This document shows positions 8,537-17,492 of a stretch of 64,000 bases of DNA, piece after piece. Where the stretch lies: contig CU207211.1 in the NCBI GenBank assembly GCA_000026125.1, positions 1,488,001 to 1,552,000 of the forward strand, given 5' to 3'. The translations under genes were made by a program, and so were the position numbers. Position 1 is the first letter of the stretch, and the number at the start of each line of letters is the position of its first letter. The DNA comes from Herminiimonas arsenicoxydans (lineage in GTDB: Bacteria > Pseudomonadota > Gammaproteobacteria > Burkholderiales > Burkholderiaceae_D). A model generated the notes under the pieces. That model was not told where the DNA came from and did no database searches. It saw nothing but the letters and a program-made list of their open reading frames with translations.

Positions 8537-9193
8537 ATGTACATGAATTTGAATTTGTTTGATGCGGAAGAACCCCGCCGCTGGCGCGAAGAGTTGTCTC
8601 CGGGTGCCGTCGTCTTGCGCGGATTTGCGCTGCCCGTGGAAGGGGATATTCTCCTGGAACTGGAAAAGATTTTCAGCGTCGCGCCGTTACGGCATATGGT
8701 CACGTCGGGCGGTTTTCGCATGTCGGTGGCAATGAGTAATTGCGGGAAGTATGGCTGGGTGTCGGATCGCGCTGGTTATCGCTACGATGCGGCAGATCCC
8801 GATAGCGGCAAACGGTGGCCGCCCATGCCCGCACTTTTTTCCACACTGGCATCCGAGGCGGCGGCACTTGCAGGTTTCAGTGATTTCAAGCCGGATGCCT
8901 GCCTGATCAATCGCTATGACCCCGGTGCGCGCATGTCCTTGCATCAGGATAGAGATGAGCGTGATTTCAGCCAGCCCATTGTTTCTGTTTCGCTTGGCAT
9001 CCCAGCCGTATTTTTGTTTGGCGGGATGAGACGCGAAGACAAAGCCATGCGCATTTCTTTAACGCATGGTGATGTGGTGGTGTGGGGTGGGGCAGACAGA
9101 CTGCGTTACCACGGAGTGCTGCCATTGAAGATGGCAAGCCATCCCTCGCTTGGTGAGCATCGCATCAATCTGACCTTGCGCAAGGCGACTTGA
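8537..9193 (+). CDS. alkB: Alpha-ketoglutarate-dependent DNA repair dioxygenase AlkB
   Basis: AlkB removes alkyl groups from 1-methyladenine and 3-methylcytosine by oxidative demethylation using Fe(II) and 2-oxoglutarate. The iron ligands are visible as His136 and Asp138 (SLHQDRDE) and His192 (RYHGV); the 2-oxoglutarate-binding arginines lie in HRINLTLR (R209, R215). Length (218 residues) fits. Substrate loop residues such as CLINRY-PGA-M are present. It stands alone without ada or alkA neighbours. A second ATG two codons in is possible. Confidence 0.95.
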   Translation: MYMNLNLFDAEEPRRWREELSPGAVVLRGFALPVEGDILLELEKIFSVAPLRHMVTSGGFRMSVAMSNCGKYGWVSDRAGYRYDAADPDSGKRWPPMPALFSTLASEAAALAGFSDFKPDACLINRYDPGARMSLHQDRDERDFSQPIVSVSLGIPAVFLFGGMRREDKAMRISLTHGDVVVWGGADRLRYHGVLPLKMASHPSLGEHRINLTLRKAT

Positions 9194-9405
9194 TCACTTT
9201 AAACGCTCACTCATAAATACTCGCTGAAAAGCGCATGAAGCCAGTCGCCTGAAAGTACTTTATAAGGTGTTTTTAGAGTATTTAGAGTAACGTCGGTTGC
9301 GGGGATTGATTTTTACATATCTACTGCAAGAGCTTCTCTACAGCAGTTGATAGAATTTTTGATTCGCTTTGAAAGTTAAACAAGAGCAATGACAGGAGAC
9401 GTATT

Positions 9406-10632
9406 ATGAAAAAGTTAATTGGTTTAATCCCGCTATTTGTTGCTTCGGCGACCTTCACTTCCAACAGCTCTGCCAACCCGCCCACTAAACTTGATATTGG
9501 TACGGCCCGCGAAATTTATGATGGCTCTCTTTACCCGGACAAAGCTGTTCGCACCTATCAAAACACCGACAAAATTTTCCCGACGCGAGTGATTAAAGCA
9601 GGACGCAAGCCCTCTCCGCTGCCTTTGAGTGACAAGCAATTAACCTCTTTGACCTTTACCTCAGAGGGGAAGAAATATGATTTGCCAGATTATGTTGCCT
9701 TAAACAGGGTAGTTGGCTTGCTCGTGCTGAAAAATGGCAAGATTGCCTATGAGCACTATGATTTTGGACTAAAGCCGGATACACGATGGATGTCCATGTC
9801 GGTAGCAAAATCCTTTGTGTCCACTTTGGTTGGTGCTGCAATTAAAGATGGCTATATCACCAGTGTGGACGATCCGGTAGTGAAGTATTTACCTCAACTT
9901 GCTGGCAGTGCTTATCAAAATGTTTCCATCAAGGATGTACTCATGATGGCTTCCGGGGTGAAGTGGAATGAAACCTATACCGACCCAGGCTCGGACCGAC
10001 GGAAATTGCTGGAGCTGCAAATTGCAAGCAATCAGAAGGGCGGTATTTTTGATATTTTGAAAACCCTGCCCAAAGCCTCTGAGCCTGGGAAAAACTTTAA
10101 CTACAGTACCGGTGAAACGGTATTGATTGGTGAGATTGTTCAAGCCGCAACAAAGATGCACCTGGCAGACTATCTTTCCAAGAAAGTGTGGATCCCAGCG
10201 GGGATGCAGGCGGATGCTTATTGGTGGCTGGATTCCCCGAATGGTCATGAGGTTGGCGGCAGCGGCATTCTTGCCGTCATGCGTGACTTTGCGCGCTTCG
10301 GACAATTTATTCTGAATGGTGCCGAAGTGAATGGGAAAAAAATTGTTTCGGATAATTGGCTAGCCGAAGCAACCACAGCAAAACCGATTAGCGGTGTCAC
10401 CGGCAAGAATGGATATGGCTATCAATGGTGGACTATGAAGCCTGAAGCCGGAAAGGTTCATGAACAGGCGTTTATGGGTAGAGGAATCCATGGGCAATAC
10501 CTGTATATCAACCCGGAAGAAAATGTAGTGGTAGTTGCGTTAAGTGCCCGCTCAAAACCTACGGGCAGGAACACGATAGATGATCTTGATTTTCTGGCGG
10601 CGGTAGTGGAAAAGCTGAAAAATCAAGATTGA
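9406..10632 (+). CDS. Secreted serine hydrolase, class C beta-lactamase fold
   Basis: A 408-residue exported hydrolase with a signal peptide (about residues 1-23, ending SSA). The serine-lysine pair SVAK at residues 132-135 and Tyr233 in NYSTGE match the SxxK and YxN motifs of the beta-lactamase/EstB/6-aminohexanoate-dimer hydrolase superfamily; GRGIHGQ near residue 360 takes the place of KTG. Such enzymes are esterases, amidases or peptidases; the substrate cannot be predicted. The start follows AGGAG. Base composition looks more AT-rich than its neighbours, which may mean later acquisition. Confidence 0.85.
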   Translation: MKKLIGLIPLFVASATFTSNSSANPPTKLDIGTAREIYDGSLYPDKAVRTYQNTDKIFPTRVIKAGRKPSPLPLSDKQLTSLTFTSEGKKYDLPDYVALNRVVGLLVLKNGKIAYEHYDFGLKPDTRWMSMSVAKSFVSTLVGAAIKDGYITSVDDPVVKYLPQLAGSAYQNVSIKDVLMMASGVKWNETYTDPGSDRRKLLELQIASNQKGGIFDILKTLPKASEPGKNFNYSTGETVLIGEIVQAATKMHLADYLSKKVWIPAGMQADAYWWLDSPNGHEVGGSGILAVMRDFARFGQFILNGAEVNGKKIVSDNWLAEATTAKPISGVTGKNGYGYQWWTMKPEAGKVHEQAFMGRGIHGQYLYINPEENVVVVALSARSKPTGRNTIDDLDFLAAVVEKLKNQD

Positions 10633-10652
10633 AAATTGACGGACCAGTCCGT

Positions 10653-10687
10653 AAACAAGGTCCCACTAGAATGGTGGGGCCTTGTTT
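10653..10687 (+). terminator. Intrinsic terminator after the serine hydrolase gene
   Basis: A 14-bp stem with one G-T pair (AAACAAGGTCCCAC against GTGGGGCCTTGTTT), a 7-base loop and a T-rich tail. Confidence 0.85.
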
Positions 10688-10770
10688 TATTTGAGTGCAT
10701 TTCATTTCAGGATCTTTTTTCTCACACGGCGACCATGCCTCCAGCTTTGAAATAACGGGAAGAAGGCCGA

Positions 10771-11238
10771 TCAGGCTGCCATTTTTTGCATAGCCTGCTG
10801 CATTTCTTCCGGGCTGACATCGCGCATGTGGGTGGCAATCGACCATTGGTGACCAAACGGATCTTCTACTACGCCGTAACGATCTCCCCAGAACATGTCC
10901 TGAATCTCAAGCTTGACGCTTGCGCCGGCGGCAACAGCACGTGCGTAAGCTGCGTCGGCATTTTCAACGTAAAGATGCAGTGAGATGGGGAAGCCTTTAA
11001 GCGCCTTCGGGCCAAGCGCGCCGCAATTTGGCATTTCATCGACCAGCATGATGGTCGAGTCCCCGATACGTAGTTGTGCATGCATCAGTTTGCCTTCGGG
11101 CCCAGGCAGCCTGAATACTTCAACAGCATTGAATGCCTTGATGTAAAAAGCAATGGCATCTGCGGCGCCGGCACATATCAGATGCGGTGTAACGCTATGC
11201 ATGCCTGCGGGAATGGATTGAACTTTGGCGTTGCTCAT
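10771..11238 (-). CDS. VOC-family glyoxalase/bleomycin-resistance-like protein
   Basis: A 155-residue PhnB-type protein of the vicinal oxygen chelate fold: VTPHLICAGAADAIAFYIKAF, MHAQLRIGDSTIMLVDE and the YGVVEDPFGHQWSIATH segment near residues 120-136. The reaction is unknown. The start follows AAGGAGA. The 96-residue gene upstream ends in its start codon (ATGA overlap), so the two form one unit. It differs clearly from the VOC protein at 7914, which belongs to another subfamily. Confidence 0.85.
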   Translation of the reverse strand: MSNAKVQSIPAGMHSVTPHLICAGAADAIAFYIKAFNAVEVFRLPGPEGKLMHAQLRIGDSTIMLVDEMPNCGALGPKALKGFPISLHLYVENADAAYARAVAAGASVKLEIQDMFWGDRYGVVEDPFGHQWSIATHMRDVSPEEMQQAMQKMAA

Positions 11239-11522
11239 GGTGGTTCTCCTTTAAGTGAACATCCTGGATGCTGCAACTGATGACGCGCCTGTTGCATTGA
11301 GGCCGTCGGGGAAGTGGATAATGCGCGGATTTTCAGAGCGTCTTCATATGTCTCAATCAGGGCGATAAATCTTTGCATTTCCTGCTGATTCTGTTCTTTT
11401 GTAGACGATTTCCAGAGCAGATCAAACTGTCTGACCATTTGCCGATAATCATCATCCTGCACAACTGCCGGCACCGATTCGGGTCGGGTATTGTAATGTT
11501 TGACAGACGGTATAGATCTCAT
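11235..11522 (-). CDS. Small protein resembling the N-terminus of HigA-type antitoxins
   Basis: A 95-residue protein. Its central part (DYRQMVRQFDLLWKSS, then RFIALIETYEDA) resembles the N-terminal dimerisation part of HigA-like antitoxins, which reads DY-AL-RIE-L and L-LVEAYE. No helix-turn-helix follows, so if related it lacks the DNA-binding part. The ATG at 11522 is chosen over a TTG at 11531; no good ribosome site is visible for either. It is coupled by ATGA to the VOC gene. No toxin partner is adjacent. Confidence 0.5.
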   Translation of the reverse strand: MRSIPSVKHYNTRPESVPAVVQDDDYRQMVRQFDLLWKSSTKEQNQQEMQRFIALIETYEDALKIRALSTSPTASMQQARHQLQHPGCSLKGEPP

Positions 11523-11551
11523 GGCGGCCAATGATCTGGCGTTGTAAATAC

Positions 11552-11994
11552 TTACGGTTTCAGGTCGAACAATGCCTTGCCGCTTTCAGGATCAAACGGT
11601 GCTGAAAAATGCTCGTGCACGATACGCCATGTTTCATTTGTCTTGTGTTAGCCAGTTGTGCACGCATCCATGAAGAATGTTCATTCCCATCCTTGTCGGT
11701 CCCGCCGTATTGATTGAAGCAGTGACTGAAGGCAATGTTGTCGCTGGCTGCAATGTTCAATTCCTGCCTTGAAAGTCATCGGGCCGCCACACATGGTCAG
11801 ACACTTTTGCCAGTGCTTTCTGTATGCGTCTATTCCCTTGAATTGCAAGGCGAGGATGGCGTAGAAGGCGACGACAACCGGTGCGTAGTGCGACATGATG
11901 GTATTGAAGCCACAGTGGTAGCGGCCTTTTGTCAGCTTTCGATCACCTTCCGCGCATCGGCTTCAGCAGTCATTTTGCCGATGGCGGTTTGCAT
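11552..11994 (-). pseudogene. Broken SnoaL/NTF2-like protein gene
   Basis: Pieces of one NTF2-fold protein lie in order in three frames. The start reads MQTAIGKMTAEADARKVIES and then hits TGA. It continues as MSHYAPVVVAFYAILALQFKGID and on through a PMTFKAG segment in another frame, then NIAASDNIAFSHCFNQYGGTD and HSSWMRA in a third. The end is TWRIVHEHFSAPFDPESGK-LFDLKP before a TAA at 11552. Intact relatives are about 140 residues. At least three lesions are needed, so this looks like a decayed gene rather than one sequencing error. Confidence 0.8.
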
Positions 11995-12191
11995 GATGTT
12001 TCTCCTTTGCAGAGTTTCTTGCGTGGTCTGCGCGGTACACGGTTTTCGGTGTTGTTGATCGACGGACCTTCAGGCGTACTGGATGCGCAGCAGGCAGAAA
12101 CCATCGGCCAGCGCCTGATCGATATGGTTGAACTTGGATTGCCAGCGGCCGGAGCAGGGCGCTGATTGATCGACGTATAACCACAGACGTA

Positions 12192-12404
12192 TCAGCGCGT
12201 GCGTAGTGGATCGAGCAAATGTCGCAGTGCGTTATGGTCGAGTTCATACATCAGCGCAATCAGGCTGCCCAGTTCTCCCTTGGGAAAACCTTCGCGCGCG
12301 AACCAGCCCAGATAATGTCCGGGCAGATCGGCGAGCAGGCGGCCTTTGTATTTTCCGTAAGGCATGGTGCGGCTGACCAGCAGTGACAGATGTTCTGGAT
12401 TCAT
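12192..12404 (-). CDS. DUF3820 family small protein
   Basis: A 70-residue protein matching DUF3820: TMPYGKYKGRLLADLP-YL-WFAREGFP-GELG--I-LMYELDHNAL. Proteins of this family have been labelled quorum-sensing-regulated factors in some annotations, but the biochemical role is unknown. It is full length for the family. The 190 bases between it and the start of the broken SnoaL gene hold no recognisable gene. Confidence 0.85.
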   Translation of the reverse strand: MNPEHLSLLVSRTMPYGKYKGRLLADLPGHYLGWFAREGFPKGELGSLIALMYELDHNALRHLLDPLRTR

Positions 12405-12569
12405 GCGTGCATTCGATAGTGATTCAGGTGTGTACTGTGCATGGTAAACGTCATGGCGGTTTTTTGTTTATGATGGATGCAAGCCGATTGCGGCAAAACG
12501 CGGTGTAATGATCGGCAACGGAAGTTGCAGAGATAACAAATGCAAGATTCTTTCCAACCAGGAGCTATC

Positions 12570-13121
12570 ATGAGCAAGTATCAGATCGCGGTTATTGTCG
12601 GCAGTCTGCGCAAGGATTCATTCAACCATCAAATGGCGAACGCCATAGTCAAGCTGGCCCCATCCGATTTCTCATTCAAACAGTTGCAAATCTCCGATCT
12701 GCCGCTTTACAATCAGGATGACGATGCGAATCCGTCTTCATCTGTCAAGCGTCTGAAAGCAGAAATCCTGGCTTCTCAAGGCCTGCTGTTCCTTACGCCC
12801 GAATACAATCGTTCCATTCCCGGCGTGCTCAAGAATGCGATCGATCAGGCATCGCGTCCTTACGGCCAGAGTGCATGGGCAGGCAAGCCGGCCGGTGTCC
12901 TGGGGGTATCGATCGGCGCCGTCGGTACCGCTATGGCGCAACAGCATTTGCGCAATATTCTCGCTTATCTGGATGTGCCGACGCTGGGGCAACCGGAAGC
13001 ATTTATTCAGGCCAAAGAGGGCTTGTTCGACCAGGATGGAAATATTGGCGCAGGAAGTCAAAAATTCCTGCAAGCCTGGATGGATCAATATGTCGCGTGG
13101 GTAAAGAAACACGCGACCTGA
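12570..13121 (+). CDS. NADPH-dependent FMN reductase (ChrR/YieF type)
   Basis: A 183-residue flavodoxin-fold reductase. It shows the FMN phosphate loop GSLRKDSFNHQMA (residues 9-21), the LFLTPEYNRSIPGVLKNAIDQAS block and SWAGKPAGVLGVS-GA-G---AQQHLR. Relatives reduce quinones, chromate or azo dyes with NAD(P)H. The start at 12570 is supported by AGGAG; an upstream ATG in frame at 12540 is less likely. It is a single gene in the cytosol. The physiological substrate is unknown; quinone reduction against oxidative stress is the usual inference. Confidence 0.88.
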   Translation: MSKYQIAVIVGSLRKDSFNHQMANAIVKLAPSDFSFKQLQISDLPLYNQDDDANPSSSVKRLKAEILASQGLLFLTPEYNRSIPGVLKNAIDQASRPYGQSAWAGKPAGVLGVSIGAVGTAMAQQHLRNILAYLDVPTLGQPEAFIQAKEGLFDQDGNIGAGSQKFLQAWMDQYVAWVKKHAT

Positions 13122-13393
13122 TGCGTGACACAGCGCCGCACTTGTCTTGAAATGCCAGGCTTCTTTCCTTGCGTGGCATCACTTCCTTTAAACGCCGCTT
13201 TACCCGGAGCTTGAGCTTTTGGTGAGCGCGTTTCATTCTTTTTCTGCGGAAACTCAGCATCTAATTGAACGGATTCAGCTGAAATTAGTACGTTCGAGTT
13301 GCGTACGAAAACAGTTGCATTGACAGGGCGCTCCTTCAACGTTCGATGTATTTTTCCTTTGTACTGACGCTGTGCTCAAATACAAAAATAGAA

Positions 13394-13412
13394 TATAATG
13401 AGAATCATTGTT
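13394..13412 (+). promoter_or_regulatory. Fur box upstream of feoA
   Basis: The segment TATAATGAGAATCATTGTT matches the 19-bp Fur consensus GATAATGATAATCATTATC at 15 positions and lies 18 bases before the GTG start of feoA. Iron-loaded Fur would repress the ferrous iron transport genes. The rest of the 308-base gap after the FMN reductase gene (13122-13393) shows no convincing gene. Confidence 0.8.
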
Positions 13413-13429
13413 ATTTGTATTGGCGTTGT

Positions 13430-13669
13430 GTGAATCTTTCAGAATTGCTTCCCTTTACTTCCGCCGTCGTTGACGAGGTGGCAGATATGACCGGCGATGA
13501 TCCGATTGCCAAGCGTTTGCGCGAACTCGGTTTTGTCTCGGGCGAGCCGGTTCGCATCGTGGCGCGCGGGCTGATAGGCGCCGATCCTTTATTAGTGCAG
13601 ATCGGTTTTACACGTTTCGCCTTGCGCCGTTCGGAAGCGCAACGTGTGCACATCCACCTTGCCAGCTAA
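13430..13669 (+). CDS. feoA: Ferrous iron transport protein A
   Basis: A 79-residue FeoA, an SH3-like cytoplasmic partner of FeoB. The sequence DDPIAKRLRELGFVSGEPVRIVARG-I-ADPLLVQIG-TRFALRRSEA is typical. The frame is open upstream to an ATG at 13346, but that would run through the Fur box. The GTG at 13430 (VNLSELLPF) gives the usual FeoA length and is preferred. feoB begins 10 bases after the stop. Confidence 0.9.
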   Translation: MNLSELLPFTSAVVDEVADMTGDDPIAKRLRELGFVSGEPVRIVARGLIGADPLLVQIGFTRFALRRSEAQRVHIHLAS

Positions 13670-13679
13670 CTTTCATCCC

Positions 13680-15515
13680 ATGTCTATTTCACGTATCGCG
13701 CTGGTCGGCAATCCCAACTGCGGCAAGACTGCCTTGTTCAATCAACTGACGGGCAGCCGCCAGAAGGTCGCAAACTATGCCGGCGTGACGGTGGAGCGCA
13801 AGGAAGGGCGCTTCACTGCGCCATCCGGTCGCATCTTCAATCTGCTGGATCTGCCAGGCGCCTACAGTCTGGATGCCACCAGCCCGGATGAAGTGATTAC
13901 GCGCGATATCTGCCTTGGACGCATAGCCGGTGAAGCACTGCCGGAGTTGATCGTCTGCGTGGCGGATGCGACCAATCTGCGTTTGCATTTGCGCTTCGTG
14001 CTGGAAGTACAGCGACTCGGGCGGCCGATGGTGCTCGCCTTGAACATGATGGATGCGGCGCGCAAGCGTGGCATCAGCATCGATCGTGAAGAGCTGCAGC
14101 GCCAGCTCGGCATGGATGTGATCGAAACAGTGGCGATCCGCAGCGATGGTGCAAAAGCGTTGGTAGCCCATCTCGATGGCATGGCCTTGCCGGAAGCCGT
14201 TCCGGCAACAGGAGGAAGTGCCGCTGATCTGCATGCGCAGGTGCGTAAAATACTGGCTGCTGCCGTCACCATGCCGCGTGCAACCGCGATGAACGATGAG
14301 ATGATCGATCGCTGGGTTCTGCATCCGGTATTCGGTCTGGCGATACTGGCAGCCGTGATGTTCTTCATTTTTCAGGCCGTGTTTTCCTGGGCTGAGCCGC
14401 TGATGGATGGCATTACCGGAGGTGTGACCATCGTCGGCCAATGGTTTGCATCGACACTGCCGGACGGCTTGTTGCGCAGCCTGATTGTCGATGGCATTTT
14501 CGCCGGGCTGGGGGCGGTGCTGGTGTTTCTGCCGCAAATTCTGATTCTGTTTCTCTTCATCCTGGTGCTGGAAGAATCCGGCTACCTGCCGCGTGCTGCC
14601 TTCCTGCTCGACAGGATGATGTTCAAGGCCGGCTTGACCGGGCGCTCGTTCATCCCCCTGCTGTCCAGCTTTGCCTGCGCCATTCCCGGCATCATGGCGA
14701 CGCGCAGTATTCAAGACCCGCGTGACCGCCTGACGACGATACTGGTGGCGCCGCTGATGACCTGTTCGGCGCGTTTGCCTGTCTATACCCTGCTGATCGC
14801 AGCCTTCATTCCCGCCACCACGGTGTGGAATGTCTTCAATCTGCAAGGCATCGTTTTATTCGTGTTGTATGTAGCCGGCATCGTCAGTGCATTTGCCGTG
14901 GCGTGGGTGATCAAGCGCATGCGCAAGGATAAAAGCGAGCATGCCTTGTTGATGGAATTGCCATCCTACCGTTTGCCGGGCGTGCGCAATATTGCTATCG
15001 GCCTGTGGGAAAGAGCGCTGATTTTCCTGCGTCGCGTAACGACCATCATTCTGTCGCTGACCGTACTGCTGTGGTTTCTTTCGACATTTCCGGCGCCGCC
15101 GGCAGGTGCCACGCTGCCGGCCATCGATTACAGTCTGGCCGGACAGATAGGCCGCCTGCTGGAGCATGTGTTTGCACCTGTCGGTTTCAACTGGCAAATC
15201 TGCATTGCATTGATTCCTGGCCTGGCGGCGCGTGAGGTAGCCGTCTCGGCTTTGGGCACCGTGTATGCGATGTCGGGCAGCGAAGATGCAGTGGCGGCAC
15301 AACTGGGGCCGGTGATTGCCGCGCAATGGTCGCTGGCGACCGCGCTGGCATTGCTGGCCTGGTATGTGTTCGCACCGCAGTGCATGTCGACGCTGGCGGT
15401 GATTCGGCGTGAAACGAATTCCTGGCGCGTTGTAGCGGTTTCCGCGGGCTATCTATTCGGCCTGGCTTATCTGGCTGCATTCCTGACGTATCAAATCACG
15501 AAGGCACTCACATGA
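13680..15515 (+). CDS. feoB: Ferrous iron transporter FeoB
   Basis: A 611-residue inner membrane Fe(II) transporter with an N-terminal GTPase. G1 is GNPNCGKT (residues 10-17), G3 DLPG (57-60) and G4 NMMD (122-125). The membrane part starts near residue 215 and contains two Gate motifs with conserved cysteines (SSFACAIPGIMATR and PLMTCSARLPVYTLL). It is somewhat shorter than E. coli FeoB (773 residues), as in many betaproteobacteria. The start at 13680 is preferred to an ATG 12 codons upstream inside feoA. It overlaps the next gene by ATGA. Confidence 0.95.
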   Translation: MSISRIALVGNPNCGKTALFNQLTGSRQKVANYAGVTVERKEGRFTAPSGRIFNLLDLPGAYSLDATSPDEVITRDICLGRIAGEALPELIVCVADATNLRLHLRFVLEVQRLGRPMVLALNMMDAARKRGISIDREELQRQLGMDVIETVAIRSDGAKALVAHLDGMALPEAVPATGGSAADLHAQVRKILAAAVTMPRATAMNDEMIDRWVLHPVFGLAILAAVMFFIFQAVFSWAEPLMDGITGGVTIVGQWFASTLPDGLLRSLIVDGIFAGLGAVLVFLPQILILFLFILVLEESGYLPRAAFLLDRMMFKAGLTGRSFIPLLSSFACAIPGIMATRSIQDPRDRLTTILVAPLMTCSARLPVYTLLIAAFIPATTVWNVFNLQGIVLFVLYVAGIVSAFAVAWVIKRMRKDKSEHALLMELPSYRLPGVRNIAIGLWERALIFLRRVTTIILSLTVLLWFLSTFPAPPAGATLPAIDYSLAGQIGRLLEHVFAPVGFNWQICIALIPGLAAREVAVSALGTVYAMSGSEDAVAAQLGPVIAAQWSLATALALLAWYVFAPQCMSTLAVIRRETNSWRVVAVSAGYLFGLAYLAAFLTYQITKALT

Positions 15516-15820
15516 CGATCTACGGACTTCTACAAGATGTGATTATCGGCGCGGTAGTGCTGGTCAGCGCGCTGTACGTACTGCGCAAGTTGCTACCCAA
15601 GTGGGTGCGCGGCAGGCAATTGGCGCTGGCGACCGCGCTGAACCAGCCATCACGTGCTGTGCTGTTGCGCAAGCTCGGCGGATTTCTCCAGCCCGGAATA
15701 TCTTCAGGCGGTGGTTGCGGGAGTGGATGCAGCAGTTGCTCCAGCTGTGCATCCAATCCGGAAGTGCAGGCCGAAGCCGGGAAAGAAATCAAACCGCTGG
15801 AATTTCAGCGACATATCTGA
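15512..15820 (+). CDS. FeoB-associated cysteine-rich membrane protein
   Basis: A 102-residue protein coupled to feoB by a 4-base overlap. One membrane helix (residues 5-25) is followed by a basic segment and a Gly/Cys-rich cluster (GGGCGSGCSSCSSC, residues 67-80). Genes in this position often encode cysteine-rich proteins that may help FeoB, replacing FeoC. The cysteines could bind iron or an iron-sulfur centre; this is inference. DUF6587-type relatives fit in layout. Confidence 0.8.
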   Translation: MTIYGLLQDVIIGAVVLVSALYVLRKLLPKWVRGRQLALATALNQPSRAVLLRKLGGFLQPGISSGGGCGSGCSSCSSCASNPEVQAEAGKEIKPLEFQRHI

Positions 15821-15880
15821 AGATCCGGTTCAGCGATCCATTGCTTGAAGCCGAATATCTCCGCTTTCGCAGTCTTCTTA

Positions 15881-16705
15881 TTATTTCAAATTCAAACCAG
15901 CCATGACTGGTTGTGCATGTCCTGCCATCAGAAAACGATGCAGGCTGACGGCATCGGCAGTCCGATTTGCACTGGCACGCGCATTCAATAACACCATGAT
16001 GGCATCGCGTCCGGCAGTGCGTACGCGCATGATGATGCAACGGCCGGCCTCCTGCGTATAACCTGTTTTGGACAAGGAAATCGTCCAGTTCTTGTCGCCC
16101 ACCAGCTTGTTGGTGTTGTGATAGTGGCGTGCCGAACTGCCCAGATCGATCAAATCGCCTGCCGAGGTGGTGATTCTTTCAATTTCCGGATAGCGTGCAG
16201 CTGCCATCGCCAGCCTGGCGAGATCGCTTGCGGTCGATGTGTTGTAAGGGGAAAGACCTGTCGGTTCTTCAATATTCGTGCGGCGCAACGACAAGGCATG
16301 TGCCTTGTTGCGTGCCGCCAGCCTGAAGTGTTCAATGCCGCCCGGATAGGTGCGCGCCAGCGCATGTGCGGCGCGATTGTCGGACGACATCAGGGCAAGT
16401 TCCAGCAAGGTATTGCGCGTCAGCATGCTGCCTACCGGCACACGGGATGAACTGAATTTGAGGGTATCCACATCATCGTCGGTAATCATGATGTGCTCAT
16501 GCATGTCCAGGCGGGCATCGAGTACGAGCATCGCTGTCATCAGCTTGGTCAGTGAGGCAATCGGCACGATATCGCTGGAATTTTTCTCGAACAGTATCTT
16601 GCCGGTCGCCTCGTCGATGACGATCGCATGCTTGGAACCCAGCGACATGGCTGATGCAGATGCGCTCAGTGCGAAGAGGAAGGCGAGGAAAAGGGACCGG
16701 ATCAT
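15881..16705 (-). CDS. pbpG: D-alanyl-D-alanine endopeptidase, PBP7 type
   Basis: A 274-residue low-molecular-weight penicillin-binding protein. A signal peptide covers about residues 1-20 (ending ASA). All three serine-enzyme motifs are present: SLTK, SSDN and SKTGYT. The order and size match PbpG, which cleaves D-Ala-meso-DAP cross-links in periplasmic peptidoglycan. The start at 16705 (MIRSLFL) gives a normal signal peptide; the frame extends 12 codons upstream. It is convergent with the feo operon. Confidence 0.9.
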   Translation of the reverse strand: MIRSLFLAFLFALSASASAMSLGSKHAIVIDEATGKILFEKNSSDIVPIASLTKLMTAMLVLDARLDMHEHIMITDDDVDTLKFSSSRVPVGSMLTRNTLLELALMSSDNRAAHALARTYPGGIEHFRLAARNKAHALSLRRTNIEEPTGLSPYNTSTASDLARLAMAAARYPEIERITTSAGDLIDLGSSARHYHNTNKLVGDKNWTISLSKTGYTQEAGRCIIMRVRTAGRDAIMVLLNARASANRTADAVSLHRFLMAGHAQPVMAGLNLK

Positions 16706-16845
16706 ATGCGCTCGAAAATTTTTGCTTCGGGCGCTGATCATAGCGTCGTTTTACGATGATGTATGTGGTTATCGTGTCGCAGACGAAATATTTTTTGTAA
16801 GCGATGTCTATCGATCAAGCATCGACTGTCTGCATGCTTGAAATT

Positions 16846-16882
16846 CGGCATGCAGATCGGTAAAAGAACGATCTGCATGCCG
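16846..16882. repeat. Strong hairpin, 14-bp perfect inverted repeat
   Basis: CGGCATGCAGATCG and its exact complement enclose a 9-base loop. It lies between the pbpG start and the end of the 82-residue gene at 16934, so it may end that gene's transcript, though it has no T run. Confidence 0.7.
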
Positions 16883-16933
16883 CGCCGCATCCGCTTTTGG
16901 CTTGGATGGAAGAAGGCGCTCCCACGTTACTGA

Positions 16934-17182
16934 TTAGGAAGCGTCTCTTTTAGGCGGGTTCGGATCCAGAGTCGTGGCTACCGTCGCGAACATGTTGGCG
17001 GCGGCGCTGAAGTTGTTTTTTTCCAGATATTCCGATTCGCGCATCAAATGTGCGGCGAGTGCCGAGTCGTTGCTGGTGATGCCTTTCAGACTACGGCCCA
17101 GATGACGGCAAAATGAGGCCACTTCGCTTTTGGTCAGGGTTTCCGGTTGTACTGCTGCTGGATCGGTATTCGTGTCGCTCAT
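16934..17182 (-). CDS. Small hypothetical protein, 82 aa
   Basis: An 82-residue soluble protein of unrecognised family. It starts at 17182 (MSDTNTDP) after an AGGAAG site; an in-frame ATG six codons earlier overlaps that site. It has a disordered N-terminus and then a helical part (VASFCRHLGRSLKGI and SALAAHLMRESEYLEKN). No membrane or signal segment is seen. Confidence 0.65.
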   Translation of the reverse strand: MSDTNTDPAAVQPETLTKSEVASFCRHLGRSLKGITSNDSALAAHLMRESEYLEKNNFSAAANMFATVATTLDPNPPKRDAS

Positions 17183-17492
17183 TGCTACTTCCTTTTTCAT
17201 TCAGTGGGTGAACCTCTAATGATAGCGAACATAAGGCAGCTTGTCGCCCATCTGCCGGCATGGGCAAACAGGGAAGCCGATTGAATGTTTATGTAAAACT
17301 TTAAATTAACATTGTAAATGTATGATTTTTTATAATTAATCCATATTCAATTGGAGGCTTTTCTGTGGCAAGTACAAGCTGCCGGCATTACATGCTTCAA
17401 GTTGCGCACATGGACGCCATGTAAATTGAACGTTATCGGTCTGGCTATGCCCAAGGGCTTTGGCACTTGCCCCAATTAAATAAAGGAGTCTG

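Noticed and set aside
12001..12180. A plus-strand frame ending VLLIDGPSGVLDAQQAETIG and so on
   Set aside because: It looks like the tail of some gene but its upstream part is the antisense of the SnoaL-like pseudogene; too little to assign.
13085..13339. An 84-codon minus-strand frame between the FMN reductase and feoA
   Set aside because: It overlaps the end of the reductase gene, lacks a clear ribosome site and a competing basic frame overlaps it; neither shows a family signature.
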